Source: Propionibacteriaceae bacterium (GTDB lineage Bacteria > Actinomycetota > Actinomycetes > Propionibacteriales > Propionibacteriaceae). Taken from it: a stretch of 64,000 bases of DNA. The notes under the pieces are model-generated. The model saw nothing but the letters and a program-made list of their open reading frames with translations. It searched no databases and had not been told where the DNA came from. Of the stretch, positions 32,284 to 40,897 are shown one piece after another (the stretch's first letter is position 1; every line of letters starts with the position of its first letter). A program made the translations under genes and the position numbers. The stretch spans positions 1 to 64,000 of the forward strand of contig JAFKJK010000009.1 in the NCBI GenBank assembly GCA_017306015.1, in the 5' to 3' direction.

Positions 32284-33126
32284 GTGGCAGAGCCGAAGAC
32301 GAGCAGGTACAGCTCGCCCGGTCCGGGCACGGCCCGTTTCGTGGCCCAGCACCTGATCATGAAGCCGTACATCTGGTCGGCGGTGACGGTTCATATCCAC
32401 GGGCAGCGGAACCTCGACTCGCTCAAGGCGCCGTTCGTCGTCGTCGCCAACCACTCCAGCCATCTGGACGCGCCGCTGATCTTCGGCGGCCTGCCGCGCC
32501 GGCTGTCCAAGAACCTCTCCGCCGGTGCCGCAGCCGACTACTTCTTCGAGAACTGGTACAAGTCGCTGCCGACCAAGCTCTTCTTCAACTCGTTCCCGGT
32601 CGAGCGCCAGGGCGCGCGCGGACGCCGCGGCATGGCCGGCATCCTGCTCAACGAGGGCGTCCCGTTGCTGATCTTCCCCGAGGGCACCCGCTCGCGGACC
32701 GGCGCGATGGCGCGCTTCACCCCCGGAGCGGCGGCGCTCAGCATCTCCCGCAACGTGCCCGTGCTGCCGATCGCCCTGGTCGGGGCGTACGCGGCGATGC
32801 CGTACGGCACCACCGTGCCGGTGCCGGGACGCCCGCACGTCCACATCGTCTTCGGCAGGCCGCTGCGCGCCGCCCCCGGCGAGATCGCCCACCAGTTCTC
32901 CGAGCGGCTGTACCGCTACGTGGTCGAGATGCACGACACCACGGCCCGCGCCTACGGCATGCCGACCCAGGCCGACTTCCACCGTGCCGTCGCGCTGCGC
33001 GAGGCCGCCGCCGCGCAGGCCGAGAAGCCCGCAGAGAAGCCCACGACCGAGCGTCCGCAGCGCCGGCTCCGGGCGGTCAGCGATCCCGATGCCGACACCG
33101 GGCGTCCCGCCGCAGCTGGCGAGTAA
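32284..33126 (+). CDS. 1-acyl-sn-glycerol-3-phosphate acyltransferase (PlsC family)
   Basis: Membrane-associated acyltransferase of phospholipid synthesis or remodelling. The catalytic NHSSHLDAP (NHx4D, around residue 57) and the substrate motif FPEGTRSR (around residue 135) are present, along with FNSFPVERQ. GTG at 32284, with GGGAGG at a good distance, gives 280 residues. The last ~40 residues are a charged Ala/Glu/Pro-rich tail. It stands alone. The exact acceptor is unknown. Confidence 0.88.
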   Translation: MAEPKTSRYSSPGPGTARFVAQHLIMKPYIWSAVTVHIHGQRNLDSLKAPFVVVANHSSHLDAPLIFGGLPRRLSKNLSAGAAADYFFENWYKSLPTKLFFNSFPVERQGARGRRGMAGILLNEGVPLLIFPEGTRSRTGAMARFTPGAAALSISRNVPVLPIALVGAYAAMPYGTTVPVPGRPHVHIVFGRPLRAAPGEIAHQFSERLYRYVVEMHDTTARAYGMPTQADFHRAVALREAAAAQAEKPAEKPTTERPQRRLRAVSDPDADTGRPAAAGE

Positions 33127-33152
33127 GCCGGCAGCGAATCCGGGCCGCCGGG

Positions 33153-35258
33153 CTATCCGACTACGGCCGCGGCCAGCGTCGTCGTCCGTCGGCGAGTGAT
33201 CGCGATCGCGCTTCCCAGCAGGCCCAGCAACAACCAGCCCACCACGAGCCACGTGGACGCAGCCGCCCCGGACGACTCCGTGAGCACGGCGCGGACGGCG
33301 TCCAGTGCGGGCGTCAACGGCGAGAACGGACGCAGAGCCGTCAGCGCCCCCGGAGCCGCGGCCACCACCGTCGATGCCGTCGTGACAACGGCGAACACCA
33401 CGGCCAGCAGCCGTCCGAAGCCGCCCATCAGGGCCACCAGCGCGTGGTTCAGCACCGCGAACGCCGCGGCCGCCACCAGCAGGACGCCGGTCACCTCGAA
33501 CGTCTTCGGCCAGGCCAGGCCGAGCCCGACGTGCACGAGCGCGCCGAGCAGGACGGCCTGGACGCCGACCACCACCAGGCCCGGGAGCAGTGCCTTCGCG
33601 ATCAGCTTCGGCGTCGACTCGGCCGAGCCGAGCAGGCCGCGGGCGACCGCCCTGACCACCGTGTAGGTGCCCAGCGCGCCGAGCCACAGGGCCACCACGG
33701 CCAGCAGGCTCACCCAGCCGACGTTCGGGTCGGCGAGTCCCTCGAGCCCCTCGGTCGCGACCGGGGACGCGACCACGTCGGCCAGGTTCTGCCGCTCGGC
33801 CTTGGTGTAGCTCGGCAGCTTGTCCTTGCCCTTCGCGATGCCGTCGGCGAACTCGCTCATCCCGTCCGCGAGCTTGTCGGCACCCGACGAGGCGCTGATC
33901 AGGCCGGCACCGAGCGAGTCGACACCGCTGGCGAGCTGGTCCGCCCCGTCCGCCACCTTGGCGATGCCGGAGGCGAGCGCCGGCATGCCGTCGGCGAGCT
34001 TCTGCGTCCCGGACGCGAGCTGCTTGCCGCCGGCGATCAGCTCCTTCACCTGCTTCGTGGCGGAACCGACGTCGGGGACGGACGCCTGCACCTGCGTGTT
34101 CAGGGTGTCCAGGCCCCCGGCCAGCGCGGCAGCGCCCGACTTCAGGCTCTGGCCGGTGGATGGGTCCTTGGTGTCGAGCCCAGCGGCGGCCGCCTTCCCG
34201 CCGACCGTCACGCCGACGGTCGCCCCGGCCTCGGCACCCGCGTTCAGCCCCGCCTTGAACGCCGCGCAAGCCTTGGCCTGAACGACCGGATCGGCGTCGA
34301 ACGTCGGACAGTCGACAGCACCGACCGCGGCCGCCGCAGCGCCCTTCGCCTGGCCGACGACGGTCGCATTCGAGCCGAGCGCGTCCATCGCCGACTGGTA
34401 GCCCGCCAAACCGCTCGAGACCCCGGCGGCACCCTGGCTGAGCTGCTTGACACCTCCGGCCAGCTGCGCCTGTCCGGGGAGCGAGTCGATGGTCTGCTGG
34501 GCGAGCTGATTGGCGCCGTCCACGTAGGAACTGACCCCGCCGGCCAGTTTCTTCGTGTCGGACGGCAGCGAGGACGTCTTCGACTTCATCGTTGCCAGAC
34601 CGTCCGCCAGTTGGCGGGCGCCGGTGTAGAGCTTCTGCGTCCCGTCTGATGCATCCCCGATGCCACCGGCCAGCTTGGTCGTCCCGTCCGACAGCTGCGA
34701 GGCGGCGTCCGACATCGTGGTGAACTGCTTGCCCAGGTCGTTGAAGCCGACGTAGATGTTCTCCAGGTAGGTCGAGGTCAGCGTCTCGTTCAGGGAGGAC
34801 GCGGCGGCCAGTGCCACCGCCTTGCCGAGGGTGGCGTCGGCCACTCCCGCCACCGGCGAGGTGGACAGTTCGATCGTGGCGCGCCGGGCCTCGTCCGCCT
34901 CCTTGGCGTAGGAGGTGGCTGCCGCCGAGAAGTTCTTCGGGATCAGCACCATCGCGGCGTACTGCCCGGTGGCCAGGCCGGCCCGCGCCCTCGCCTCGGT
35001 CTCCAGCGTCCAGTCCAGGTTCTCCACCCGGTCGGAGTCGACCAGGTTGGCGGTGAGCTGGCGTCCCAGCGGGATGTACTGACCGTCCACGGTGACCGGC
35101 TCGTCGAGGTTCACGACTGCCGCCTGCACGGTGCGCAACCTGCTGTCGGAGTTCATCCCCGCAACCAGGAACCCGCCGGCGACCAGGAGCGGGACCAGCA
35201 CCAGGCCCAACAGCGTGTACCACCGCACGGGGCGGGAGTTGACCTGTTCGATGTTCAT
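33153..35258 (-). CDS. YhgE/Pip-type membrane protein
   Basis: 701-residue ABC-2-permease-like protein of the YhgE/Pip group, relatives of which include the type VII secretion-linked EsaA. One N-terminal membrane segment is followed by a ~500-residue extracellular region dominated by heptad-like repeats (SQLSDGTTKLAGGIGDASD, GADQLASGVDSLGAG) and then five C-terminal membrane segments. Its ATG overlaps the MMPL stop by four bases, so the two are cotranscribed from the TetR-flanked promoter. Probable role in envelope export; substrate unknown. Confidence 0.82.
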   Translation of the reverse strand: MNIEQVNSRPVRWYTLLGLVLVPLLVAGGFLVAGMNSDSRLRTVQAAVVNLDEPVTVDGQYIPLGRQLTANLVDSDRVENLDWTLETEARARAGLATGQYAAMVLIPKNFSAAATSYAKEADEARRATIELSTSPVAGVADATLGKAVALAAASSLNETLTSTYLENIYVGFNDLGKQFTTMSDAASQLSDGTTKLAGGIGDASDGTQKLYTGARQLADGLATMKSKTSSLPSDTKKLAGGVSSYVDGANQLAQQTIDSLPGQAQLAGGVKQLSQGAAGVSSGLAGYQSAMDALGSNATVVGQAKGAAAAAVGAVDCPTFDADPVVQAKACAAFKAGLNAGAEAGATVGVTVGGKAAAAGLDTKDPSTGQSLKSGAAALAGGLDTLNTQVQASVPDVGSATKQVKELIAGGKQLASGTQKLADGMPALASGIAKVADGADQLASGVDSLGAGLISASSGADKLADGMSEFADGIAKGKDKLPSYTKAERQNLADVVASPVATEGLEGLADPNVGWVSLLAVVALWLGALGTYTVVRAVARGLLGSAESTPKLIAKALLPGLVVVGVQAVLLGALVHVGLGLAWPKTFEVTGVLLVAAAAFAVLNHALVALMGGFGRLLAVVFAVVTTASTVVAAAPGALTALRPFSPLTPALDAVRAVLTESSGAAASTWLVVGWLLLGLLGSAIAITRRRTTTLAAAVVG

Positions 35259-38023
35259 CGGTTCGCTCCTTCGAGGGCGACGTGGGACGGGAGCCGGAGC
35301 TCAGCGCACTCCCTGCCGAGTTGGGACGCCAGGCCGGAGCCGGGCGCAGCGGTCAGCACCCAGGTGACCGGCCCGCCGGCGTCCAGCGCCCGGCGGAGCG
35401 AGTGCTCCTGGGTGTTGGAGAGTTCGTCCGCTGCCTCGACGAAGACGATGCCGTCGTCCCGGCCCTTCAGCAGCCGGCCGAAGTGCGGGGTGGACGGACC
35501 GAGCACCGGCGCCTGTCGGCGGAGCAGCGGCGCCTCCTCGGGCAGGACGAGGCCGAGCACCTTGAGCCGTCCTCCGTCCAGCTTGAGGCGGCCGGCCAGC
35601 GCGTACAGCAGCGCCCTGCGCTGAGCCGGTTCGCCCTCGATCAGCAGCACCTGACCGCGGGCCAGTTGCAGGCTGACCCCGTCGAAGAGCCGCCGGTCGC
35701 CGAGGACGGCGACGAGACCGTCCGCGACGACCGCGGACGCGTCCCCGGGCGCCGGCCAGTCGGCCAGGGCGAGTTGGCGGGTCAGCGACTCGCCCTCGAT
35801 GTCGAGCGACGGCAGCCGGGCGTCCAGCCACTTCGGCAACCACCAGGCGTGGTGCCCGAGCAGCTTCATCACGGCCGGGACGAGGGTCATCCGCACCACG
35901 AACGCGTCCAGGGCGACCCCGACGGCGAGCGCGAAGGCGATCGCCTTGATCGGCCCGTCCCCTTGTGGGACGAAGAAGGCGAAGACGCTGGTCATGATCA
36001 GGCCGGCGGCGACGACGACCTTCGCGGAATGGACGAAGCCGTCGGTCACCGAGTTCTCGGTGTTGCCGTGGACGTACTCCTCCCGCATCCGCGACACCAG
36101 GAACACCTCGTAGTCCATGGCGAGGCCGAACAGCAGGCCCATCATGATGATCGGCAGGAAGCTGATCACCGGCCCGGGCTCGGCCAGGTTGACGACGGCG
36201 GCGAACCAGCCCTTGTTGAACACCAGGACGGTGGCGCCGAACGCCGCGCCGACGCTCAGCAGGTAGCCGAGGGCGGCCTTGATCGGCACCCAGATCGACC
36301 GGAACACCATCGTCAGCAGCACGATCGAGAGCCCGACCACGAAGATGCCGAACGGCAACAGCGCGTTCTGCAGGCGCTCGGTGACGTCGATCTGGACGGC
36401 GGTCAGCCCGGTGATCGCGGTGTCGACGTGCCACAGCTGCTCCCAGTCCGGCTCCCGGGCGCGCAGTTGATGGACCAGCTCGGCCGTGGCCGGGTCGTCC
36501 GGGGCCGTCATCGGGATGATCTGGACCATGCCGGTGTCGACGTTGGCGTTGGGCGTGGCCGCCGCGACCAGCTTCACCCCCGGCATCGCCTGGATGTCGT
36601 CGCGGATCGCGTCCAGGATCTTCACCGGATCGTCCGACTCGACGATGTCGACGGTGACCACCAGCGGCCCGTTGAAGCCCGGGCCGAAGATGCGGCTGAT
36701 CTCGTCGGCGGTCTCCCGGTTCTGCGAGTCGGGCGCCGAGCGTCCCGCGGTCGGGAGGGCGAGGTACAGGTCCTTGGTCGGGTAGGCCAGCGCACCGAGA
36801 CCGGCCAGCACGATCACGATCGTGACGATCGGCCACTTGGTGACGGCCTTCACCCAGAGCTCGGCCGGCCGGAAGGAGGTGCCGAAGATCCCCTTCTTAG
36901 GAGGAACTCCGCTTCCCGCGGAGGACGTCGGCGTCCCCCTCGTCCCCGACTTGTCAGGGGAGGACACGGCGGCAGCCTTGTCAGTCTTCCGAGCCGTTCG
37001 CGGCTTCGGACGCAGCCGCTCCCCCGCGAAGCCCATGAAGGCCGGCAGGAGCGTCAGGGCGAGGGCGACTTCGAGCGCAACCCCGACGGCGCCGAACGCG
37101 CCCATCACGGTCAGGAACGGGACGTTGGCGAGGCTCAGCCCGATCAGGGCGATCACCACGGTCAGGCCGGCGAAGACGACCGCGGAGCCGGCTGTGCCCA
37201 CCGCGCGCGCCGCGGACTCCTCGACGTCCATGCCGGCGGCGAGCTGGTCCCGGTGCCGGGAGATGATGAACAGCGCGTAGTCGATGCCGACGGCCAGGCC
37301 GAGCATGACCGCGAGGATGAGCGTCGTCGAACTGATCGTGATCACGCCGGCCGCGAGCTCGACGATCAGGACGGCCATGCCGACGCCGGCGATCGCCGTC
37401 CCGATCGGCATCATCGCGGCGACGAACGACCCCAGCGTCAGCAGCAGCACGATCAGGGCGACGCCGACACCGGCCGCCTCGGTGACGGTGATGTGGGGGA
37501 CGTTGACGGAGAAGACGTCGCCGCCGACGAGCACCCGGGAGCCCGGCAGGTCGGTCTCCAGCGTCCGGGCCTGGGCGGTGAGGTCGGCGCGCTGCGCGTC
37601 GGTGAAGGTCGAGACGGTCTGCTTGACCCGGACGGACACCCGTCCGCTCCTGCCGTCCGCGCTGATCAGTCCCTCCACGACGTCGCTGTACGGGCCGATG
37701 GTGCCGTTCACGTACGGCAGCGCCTCCAGCCGCTTCAGCCACGCCTCGACGGCGTCCTTGACGTCGGCGTCCTTCAGCTTCTCGTCGCCGCCGACCGTGA
37801 TCAGCACGGTCGCGGTCGAGTCGGCGGCTTCGGGGAAGGTGGCCTTGAGCTTGGCCAGCGCGACCGTGGACTCGGCGCCCGGGATCTCGAAGGTGTCGTC
37901 GAACTTCCCGGCGAACCCGAGCGTGAGCGCGCCGAGGACGGCGAGCACCAGCGCCCAGGCGATCAGGACGCGTCCGCGCATCCGGAAGGAGGCACGTCCG
38001 ATGCGGTAGAGGATGGAGGACAC
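35255..38023 (-). CDS. MMPL/RND transporter with C-terminal ABC-ATPase-like domain
   Basis: RND-type exporter of 922 residues. Two blocks of six membrane segments with periplasm-like loops follow the MmpL pattern (PGAESTVALAKLKATFPEA near the start, GLAVGIDYALFIISRHRDQL and GLAMDYEVFLVSRMREEY in the two halves). The last ~180 residues are an add-on resembling an ABC ATPase (GDRRLFDGVSLQLARGQVLLIEG, AGRLKLDGGRLKVLG, DGIVFVEAAD), but the Walker A reads EGEPAQRRAL and lacks the GKS/T core. GTG at 38023 with AGGAAGG upstream is preferred over a start 39 codons earlier that would run through the operators. Confidence 0.85.
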   Translation of the reverse strand: MSSILYRIGRASFRMRGRVLIAWALVLAVLGALTLGFAGKFDDTFEIPGAESTVALAKLKATFPEAADSTATVLITVGGDEKLKDADVKDAVEAWLKRLEALPYVNGTIGPYSDVVEGLISADGRSGRVSVRVKQTVSTFTDAQRADLTAQARTLETDLPGSRVLVGGDVFSVNVPHITVTEAAGVGVALIVLLLTLGSFVAAMMPIGTAIAGVGMAVLIVELAAGVITISSTTLILAVMLGLAVGIDYALFIISRHRDQLAAGMDVEESAARAVGTAGSAVVFAGLTVVIALIGLSLANVPFLTVMGAFGAVGVALEVALALTLLPAFMGFAGERLRPKPRTARKTDKAAAVSSPDKSGTRGTPTSSAGSGVPPKKGIFGTSFRPAELWVKAVTKWPIVTIVIVLAGLGALAYPTKDLYLALPTAGRSAPDSQNRETADEISRIFGPGFNGPLVVTVDIVESDDPVKILDAIRDDIQAMPGVKLVAAATPNANVDTGMVQIIPMTAPDDPATAELVHQLRAREPDWEQLWHVDTAITGLTAVQIDVTERLQNALLPFGIFVVGLSIVLLTMVFRSIWVPIKAALGYLLSVGAAFGATVLVFNKGWFAAVVNLAEPGPVISFLPIIMMGLLFGLAMDYEVFLVSRMREEYVHGNTENSVTDGFVHSAKVVVAAGLIMTSVFAFFVPQGDGPIKAIAFALAVGVALDAFVVRMTLVPAVMKLLGHHAWWLPKWLDARLPSLDIEGESLTRQLALADWPAPGDASAVVADGLVAVLGDRRLFDGVSLQLARGQVLLIEGEPAQRRALLYALAGRLKLDGGRLKVLGLVLPEEAPLLRRQAPVLGPSTPHFGRLLKGRDDGIVFVEAADELSNTQEHSLRRALDAGGPVTWVLTAAPGSGLASQLGRECAELRLPSHVALEGANR

Positions 38024-38059
38024 GCCTGTACCTTCCTGATCGAAGAACTCAATACGGCA

Positions 38060-38090
38060 CTGTATCCGATACAGCAATGTATCCGGTACA
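38060..38090. promoter_or_regulatory. Two TetR-type operator palindromes
   Basis: TGTATCCGATACA (38061-38073) and TGTATCCGGTACA (38078-38090) are inverted repeats 17 bases apart, with a further half-site TGTATC at 38095. They lie in the 106-base gap between the divergent MMPL and TetR genes, so a TetR dimer could control both. Confidence 0.8.
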
Positions 38091-38129
38091 GTTCTGTATC
38101 GAAGGTGCGAGCTATGCCGAGGAGGGCGG

Positions 38130-38783
38130 ATGACCAGCACCGAGCTGAGCAGCCGCCGCCGTCAGACCAGACAGCGGCTGGTGACGGCCGCGACCGAGTT
38201 GTTCGCCGAGAAGAGCGTCGAGGCCACCAGCGTCGAGGAGCTGTGCGAGCGCGCCGGCTTCACCCGCGGAGCCTTCTACAGCAACTTCGACTCCAAGGAG
38301 GAGCTCTGCCTCGAGATCGTCCGGGAGCGTGGCGACCTGCTCGTGGAGACCACCGGTCGGGCGTTGGCGATGATCCCGGAGGCGCCGGTCGGCGGCACCC
38401 GGCTCGACCAGATCATCGCGAAAGTGGTCGACGTGGTCGACCTGGGCAGCACGCTCGATGACAACTGGGTGCTGGTGCGCGGCGAACTGCGCCTGTACGC
38501 CTATCGCAATCCGTCGTTCCGGCCGGCGCTGCTGGAAGCCGAGAGACGCGCGATCCGGCTGACCGTCCCGGCGCTCACCCAAACCCTGCAGCGACAGCGC
38601 GCCGGACTGCTGGTGTCGATCGAGCAACTCCTGCTCACCCTGGACGCCTACTGCGAGCGCACCCGGATGGACGCGATCCTGTCCGGGCGTCCCGACGACC
38701 ACTCCTGGCGGCACGGAATGGAACGATTGATCCGCGCGGTGATCGTGCTGCCCACCGATGACCCGGAGGGCGCCGGCGAATAG
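38130..38783 (+). CDS. TetR-family transcriptional regulator
   Basis: 217 residues with an N-terminal helix-turn-helix (TSVEELCERAGFTRGAFYSNFDSKEEL, split around residues 33-59) and a helical ligand-binding part. It is divergent from the MMPL-YhgE operon and the two palindromes lie between them, which fits a local repressor of envelope export genes. ATG at 38130. Confidence 0.92.
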   Translation: MTSTELSSRRRQTRQRLVTAATELFAEKSVEATSVEELCERAGFTRGAFYSNFDSKEELCLEIVRERGDLLVETTGRALAMIPEAPVGGTRLDQIIAKVVDVVDLGSTLDDNWVLVRGELRLYAYRNPSFRPALLEAERRAIRLTVPALTQTLQRQRAGLLVSIEQLLLTLDAYCERTRMDAILSGRPDDHSWRHGMERLIRAVIVLPTDDPEGAGE

Positions 38784-38792
38784 GCTGGACGG

Positions 38793-39761
38793 GTGAGTCC
38801 AGACATTCCCGCCCCGGCCAGTTCGAAGCTCGCCGTCGTCGGCGCCGGCTCGGTCGGCACCGCCATCGCCTACGCCGCCCTGATCCGCGGATCCGCCCGT
38901 CAGGTCGCCATCTACGACATCAACGCGGCCAAGGTTGAGGCGGAGGTCGCCGACCTGGCCCACGGCACGCAGTACACCCCCCGGTCGCGGATCATGGGCG
39001 GGGCCGACATCGAGTACGTCGCCGGCGCGTCCATCGTGATCATCACCGCCGGCGCCCGGCAGGACCCGGGCCAGACGCGGATGGACCTGGCCGCGGTGAA
39101 CGCCGGCATCCTGCGCGACCTGATGCCCAAGCTCGTCGAGCAGGCGCCCAAGGCCTGCTTCGTGCTGGTGACGAACCCGTGCGACGTCCTGACCGTCGTG
39201 GCCCAGAAGGTCTCCGGCCTGCCGACGAACCAGGTGTTCTCCACCGGAACGATGCTGGACACAGCCCGGCTGCGCTGGGCCATCGCCGAGAAGGCCAAGG
39301 TCTCGCAGTCCAACGTCCACGCCAACATCGTCGGCGAACACGGCGACACCGAGTTCCCGATCTGGTCGGCCGCCACGATCGCGCAGATCCCGATCCGGGA
39401 GTGGACGAACCCCCGCGGCCAGCACGTCTTCACCGACAACGTCCTGGACGAGGTGGCCGAGAACACGGTCAACGCCGCCTACTCGATCATCGCCGGCAAG
39501 GGCGCGACGAACTACGCGATCGGGCTGACCGGGGCCCGGCTCACCGAGGCCGTGCTGGAGCACCAGCGGATGATCCTGCCGCTGTCCAGCGTGCTGACCG
39601 ACTATCGCGGCGTGTCCGGCGTCGCCCTGTCGGTGCCGTCCATGGTCAGCAAGAAGGGCATCCAGCGGGTCTTCGAGGTGCCCATGGACGACGGCGAGCA
39701 GCAGCTGTTCCGGGAATCCGCCGACCACGTCGGCGCCATCTGCCGCAGTCTGGGCTACTGA
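38793..39761 (+). CDS. ldh: L-lactate dehydrogenase
   Basis: NAD-dependent L-lactate dehydrogenase, cytoplasmic, 322 residues. The Rossmann motif [10 protein letters not shown] (around residue 17), the substrate-loop segment [12 protein letters not shown] containing the catalytic arginine, VTNPCDVLT, and the active-site histidine in GEHGDTEFP are intact. GTG at 38793 lies nine bases after the TetR stop. Malate dehydrogenase is excluded by the [10 protein letters not shown] loop. Confidence 0.95.
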   Translation: MSPDIPAPASSKLAVVGAGSVGTAIAYAALIRGSARQVAIYDINAAKVEAEVADLAHGTQYTPRSRIMGGADIEYVAGASIVIITAGARQDPGQTRMDLAAVNAGILRDLMPKLVEQAPKACFVLVTNPCDVLTVVAQKVSGLPTNQVFSTGTMLDTARLRWAIAEKAKVSQSNVHANIVGEHGDTEFPIWSAATIAQIPIREWTNPRGQHVFTDNVLDEVAENTVNAAYSIIAGKGATNYAIGLTGARLTEAVLEHQRMILPLSSVLTDYRGVSGVALSVPSMVSKKGIQRVFEVPMDDGEQQLFRESADHVGAICRSLGY

Positions 39762-39819
39762 CCCGTCCCGGGCGATCGGGTCGTCCGGACGGACGCCCAG
39801 CCGTCCGCCACCAGCACAG

Positions 39820-40764
39820 TCAGGCTCGCTCGCCCGGCCCGCGCCACAGCCGTGAGCGGACGGCGTCCGGCCAGTCGGCGGTCGCCATCCCGTGGCCGGC
39901 GAACAGCGCGAGCACGACGCGTTCCATGCCCAGGCCGACGCAGGACGAGTGCGCCGGCTCCCCGTCGGGGCCGGTGATCGAGAACTCGGTCGCGAAGTGG
40001 GTGCCGTGGTAGTTGGCCGAGCCGAGAGCGACCGGCGGCTGGTCGGCCCCGAACACCGGGCAGGTCAGTTCGTACTTGGCGGCGGCGGACAGCTGGTTGC
40101 GCGCGAGCACCCGGCCCACCCGGCCGAAGAACGGGTCGTTGGCGACCTGGTAGTCCACGGCCAGGCCGAGGCCGAGCAGCAGGTCGTGCATCCGGGCACC
40201 GGCGTCGTCGCGGTGCGCCAGCGCGCCGGCCGCGTCCCCGACGTAGGGGTACTCGTGCTGGTGGAACGCCTGCATCCGCAGCGGATCGGGGCTCGGCTCG
40301 TGCCGGTAGCAGGCCCCGTGCAGGTCGAAGACCCGGCTGCGCTCCAGTCGTGTCCCGGCCAGCACGCCGTAGAGCTGGTGGCAGGCCGCCGGGCTCATCA
40401 ACACCCCGGCCGGCTCGAGGAGCTCCTCCCAGCGGCCGCCGTCGGACCGGACGCGGATCAGCTCGGCGTGCTCGGGATTGCCGCCGGTGAACGCCACCAG
40501 CGCCGCGGTCAGCTGCGGGAAGGACGCCACGTAGTCCGTCCGCTCGAACAGCGGCCGGGCCTCGACGGCCGGGAACTGCCAGACCTCGGCGTCCAGACAG
40601 GCGAAGGTGCGCTCCAGGAGCGCGTCGAACGCCCGGTACGCACGGACGAAGTCGGGACCCTGCGCGTAGAGACCGGGCGCCCCGAGATCCACCACGACCC
40701 CGGCCGCGACCAGGTCGGCCCGCAGGCGCGCCCACTCCAGCTCCAGAACAGCATCGACACTCAT
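39820..40764 (-). CDS. Amino acid:carrier protein ligase homologue 1
   Basis: Class II aminoacyl-tRNA-synthetase-like protein of 314 residues without any tRNA-binding domain, matching the stand-alone amino acid:[carrier protein] ligases that adenylate a small amino acid and load it on a carrier-protein pantetheine. Motif 2 (CYRHEPSPDPLRMQAFHQHEY in part), motif 3 (GLGMERVVLALF) and probable zinc ligands (Cys in SPAACHQLYG, Glu in RHEP, Cys in SSCVGLG) are seen. It is 133 bases downstream of the hydrolase gene on the same strand. ATG at 40764. It is roughly half identical by eye to homologue 2, so it is a paralogue, possibly with another amino acid. Confidence 0.85.
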   Translation of the reverse strand: MSVDAVLELEWARLRADLVAAGVVVDLGAPGLYAQGPDFVRAYRAFDALLERTFACLDAEVWQFPAVEARPLFERTDYVASFPQLTAALVAFTGGNPEHAELIRVRSDGGRWEELLEPAGVLMSPAACHQLYGVLAGTRLERSRVFDLHGACYRHEPSPDPLRMQAFHQHEYPYVGDAAGALAHRDDAGARMHDLLLGLGLAVDYQVANDPFFGRVGRVLARNQLSAAAKYELTCPVFGADQPPVALGSANYHGTHFATEFSITGPDGEPAHSSCVGLGMERVVLALFAGHGMATADWPDAVRSRLWRGPGERA

Positions 40765-40897
40765 GCCAACCCCCACGGCGTGGACGCGATGTGCCGTCGC
40801 GCCCGGTCCACCCGGGCCGCCCACGCCGTCACGATCGTCCCACCGATCGGGCGATCGCGGGCCGCGAAACGCAAGACCAGTCGATGCGGTCGCGTCG

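Noticed and set aside
38040..38140. MMPL start 39 codons further upstream
   Set aside because: That extension would be translated across the TetR operators and has no ribosome site, while the GTG at 38023 follows AGGAAGG.
32248..38461. Very long open frames on the strand opposite the YhgE and MMPL genes (over 900 codons)
   Set aside because: They are antisense shadows of high-GC genes, have Arg/Gly/Asp-rich composition without any motif, and the opposite strand carries recognisable families.
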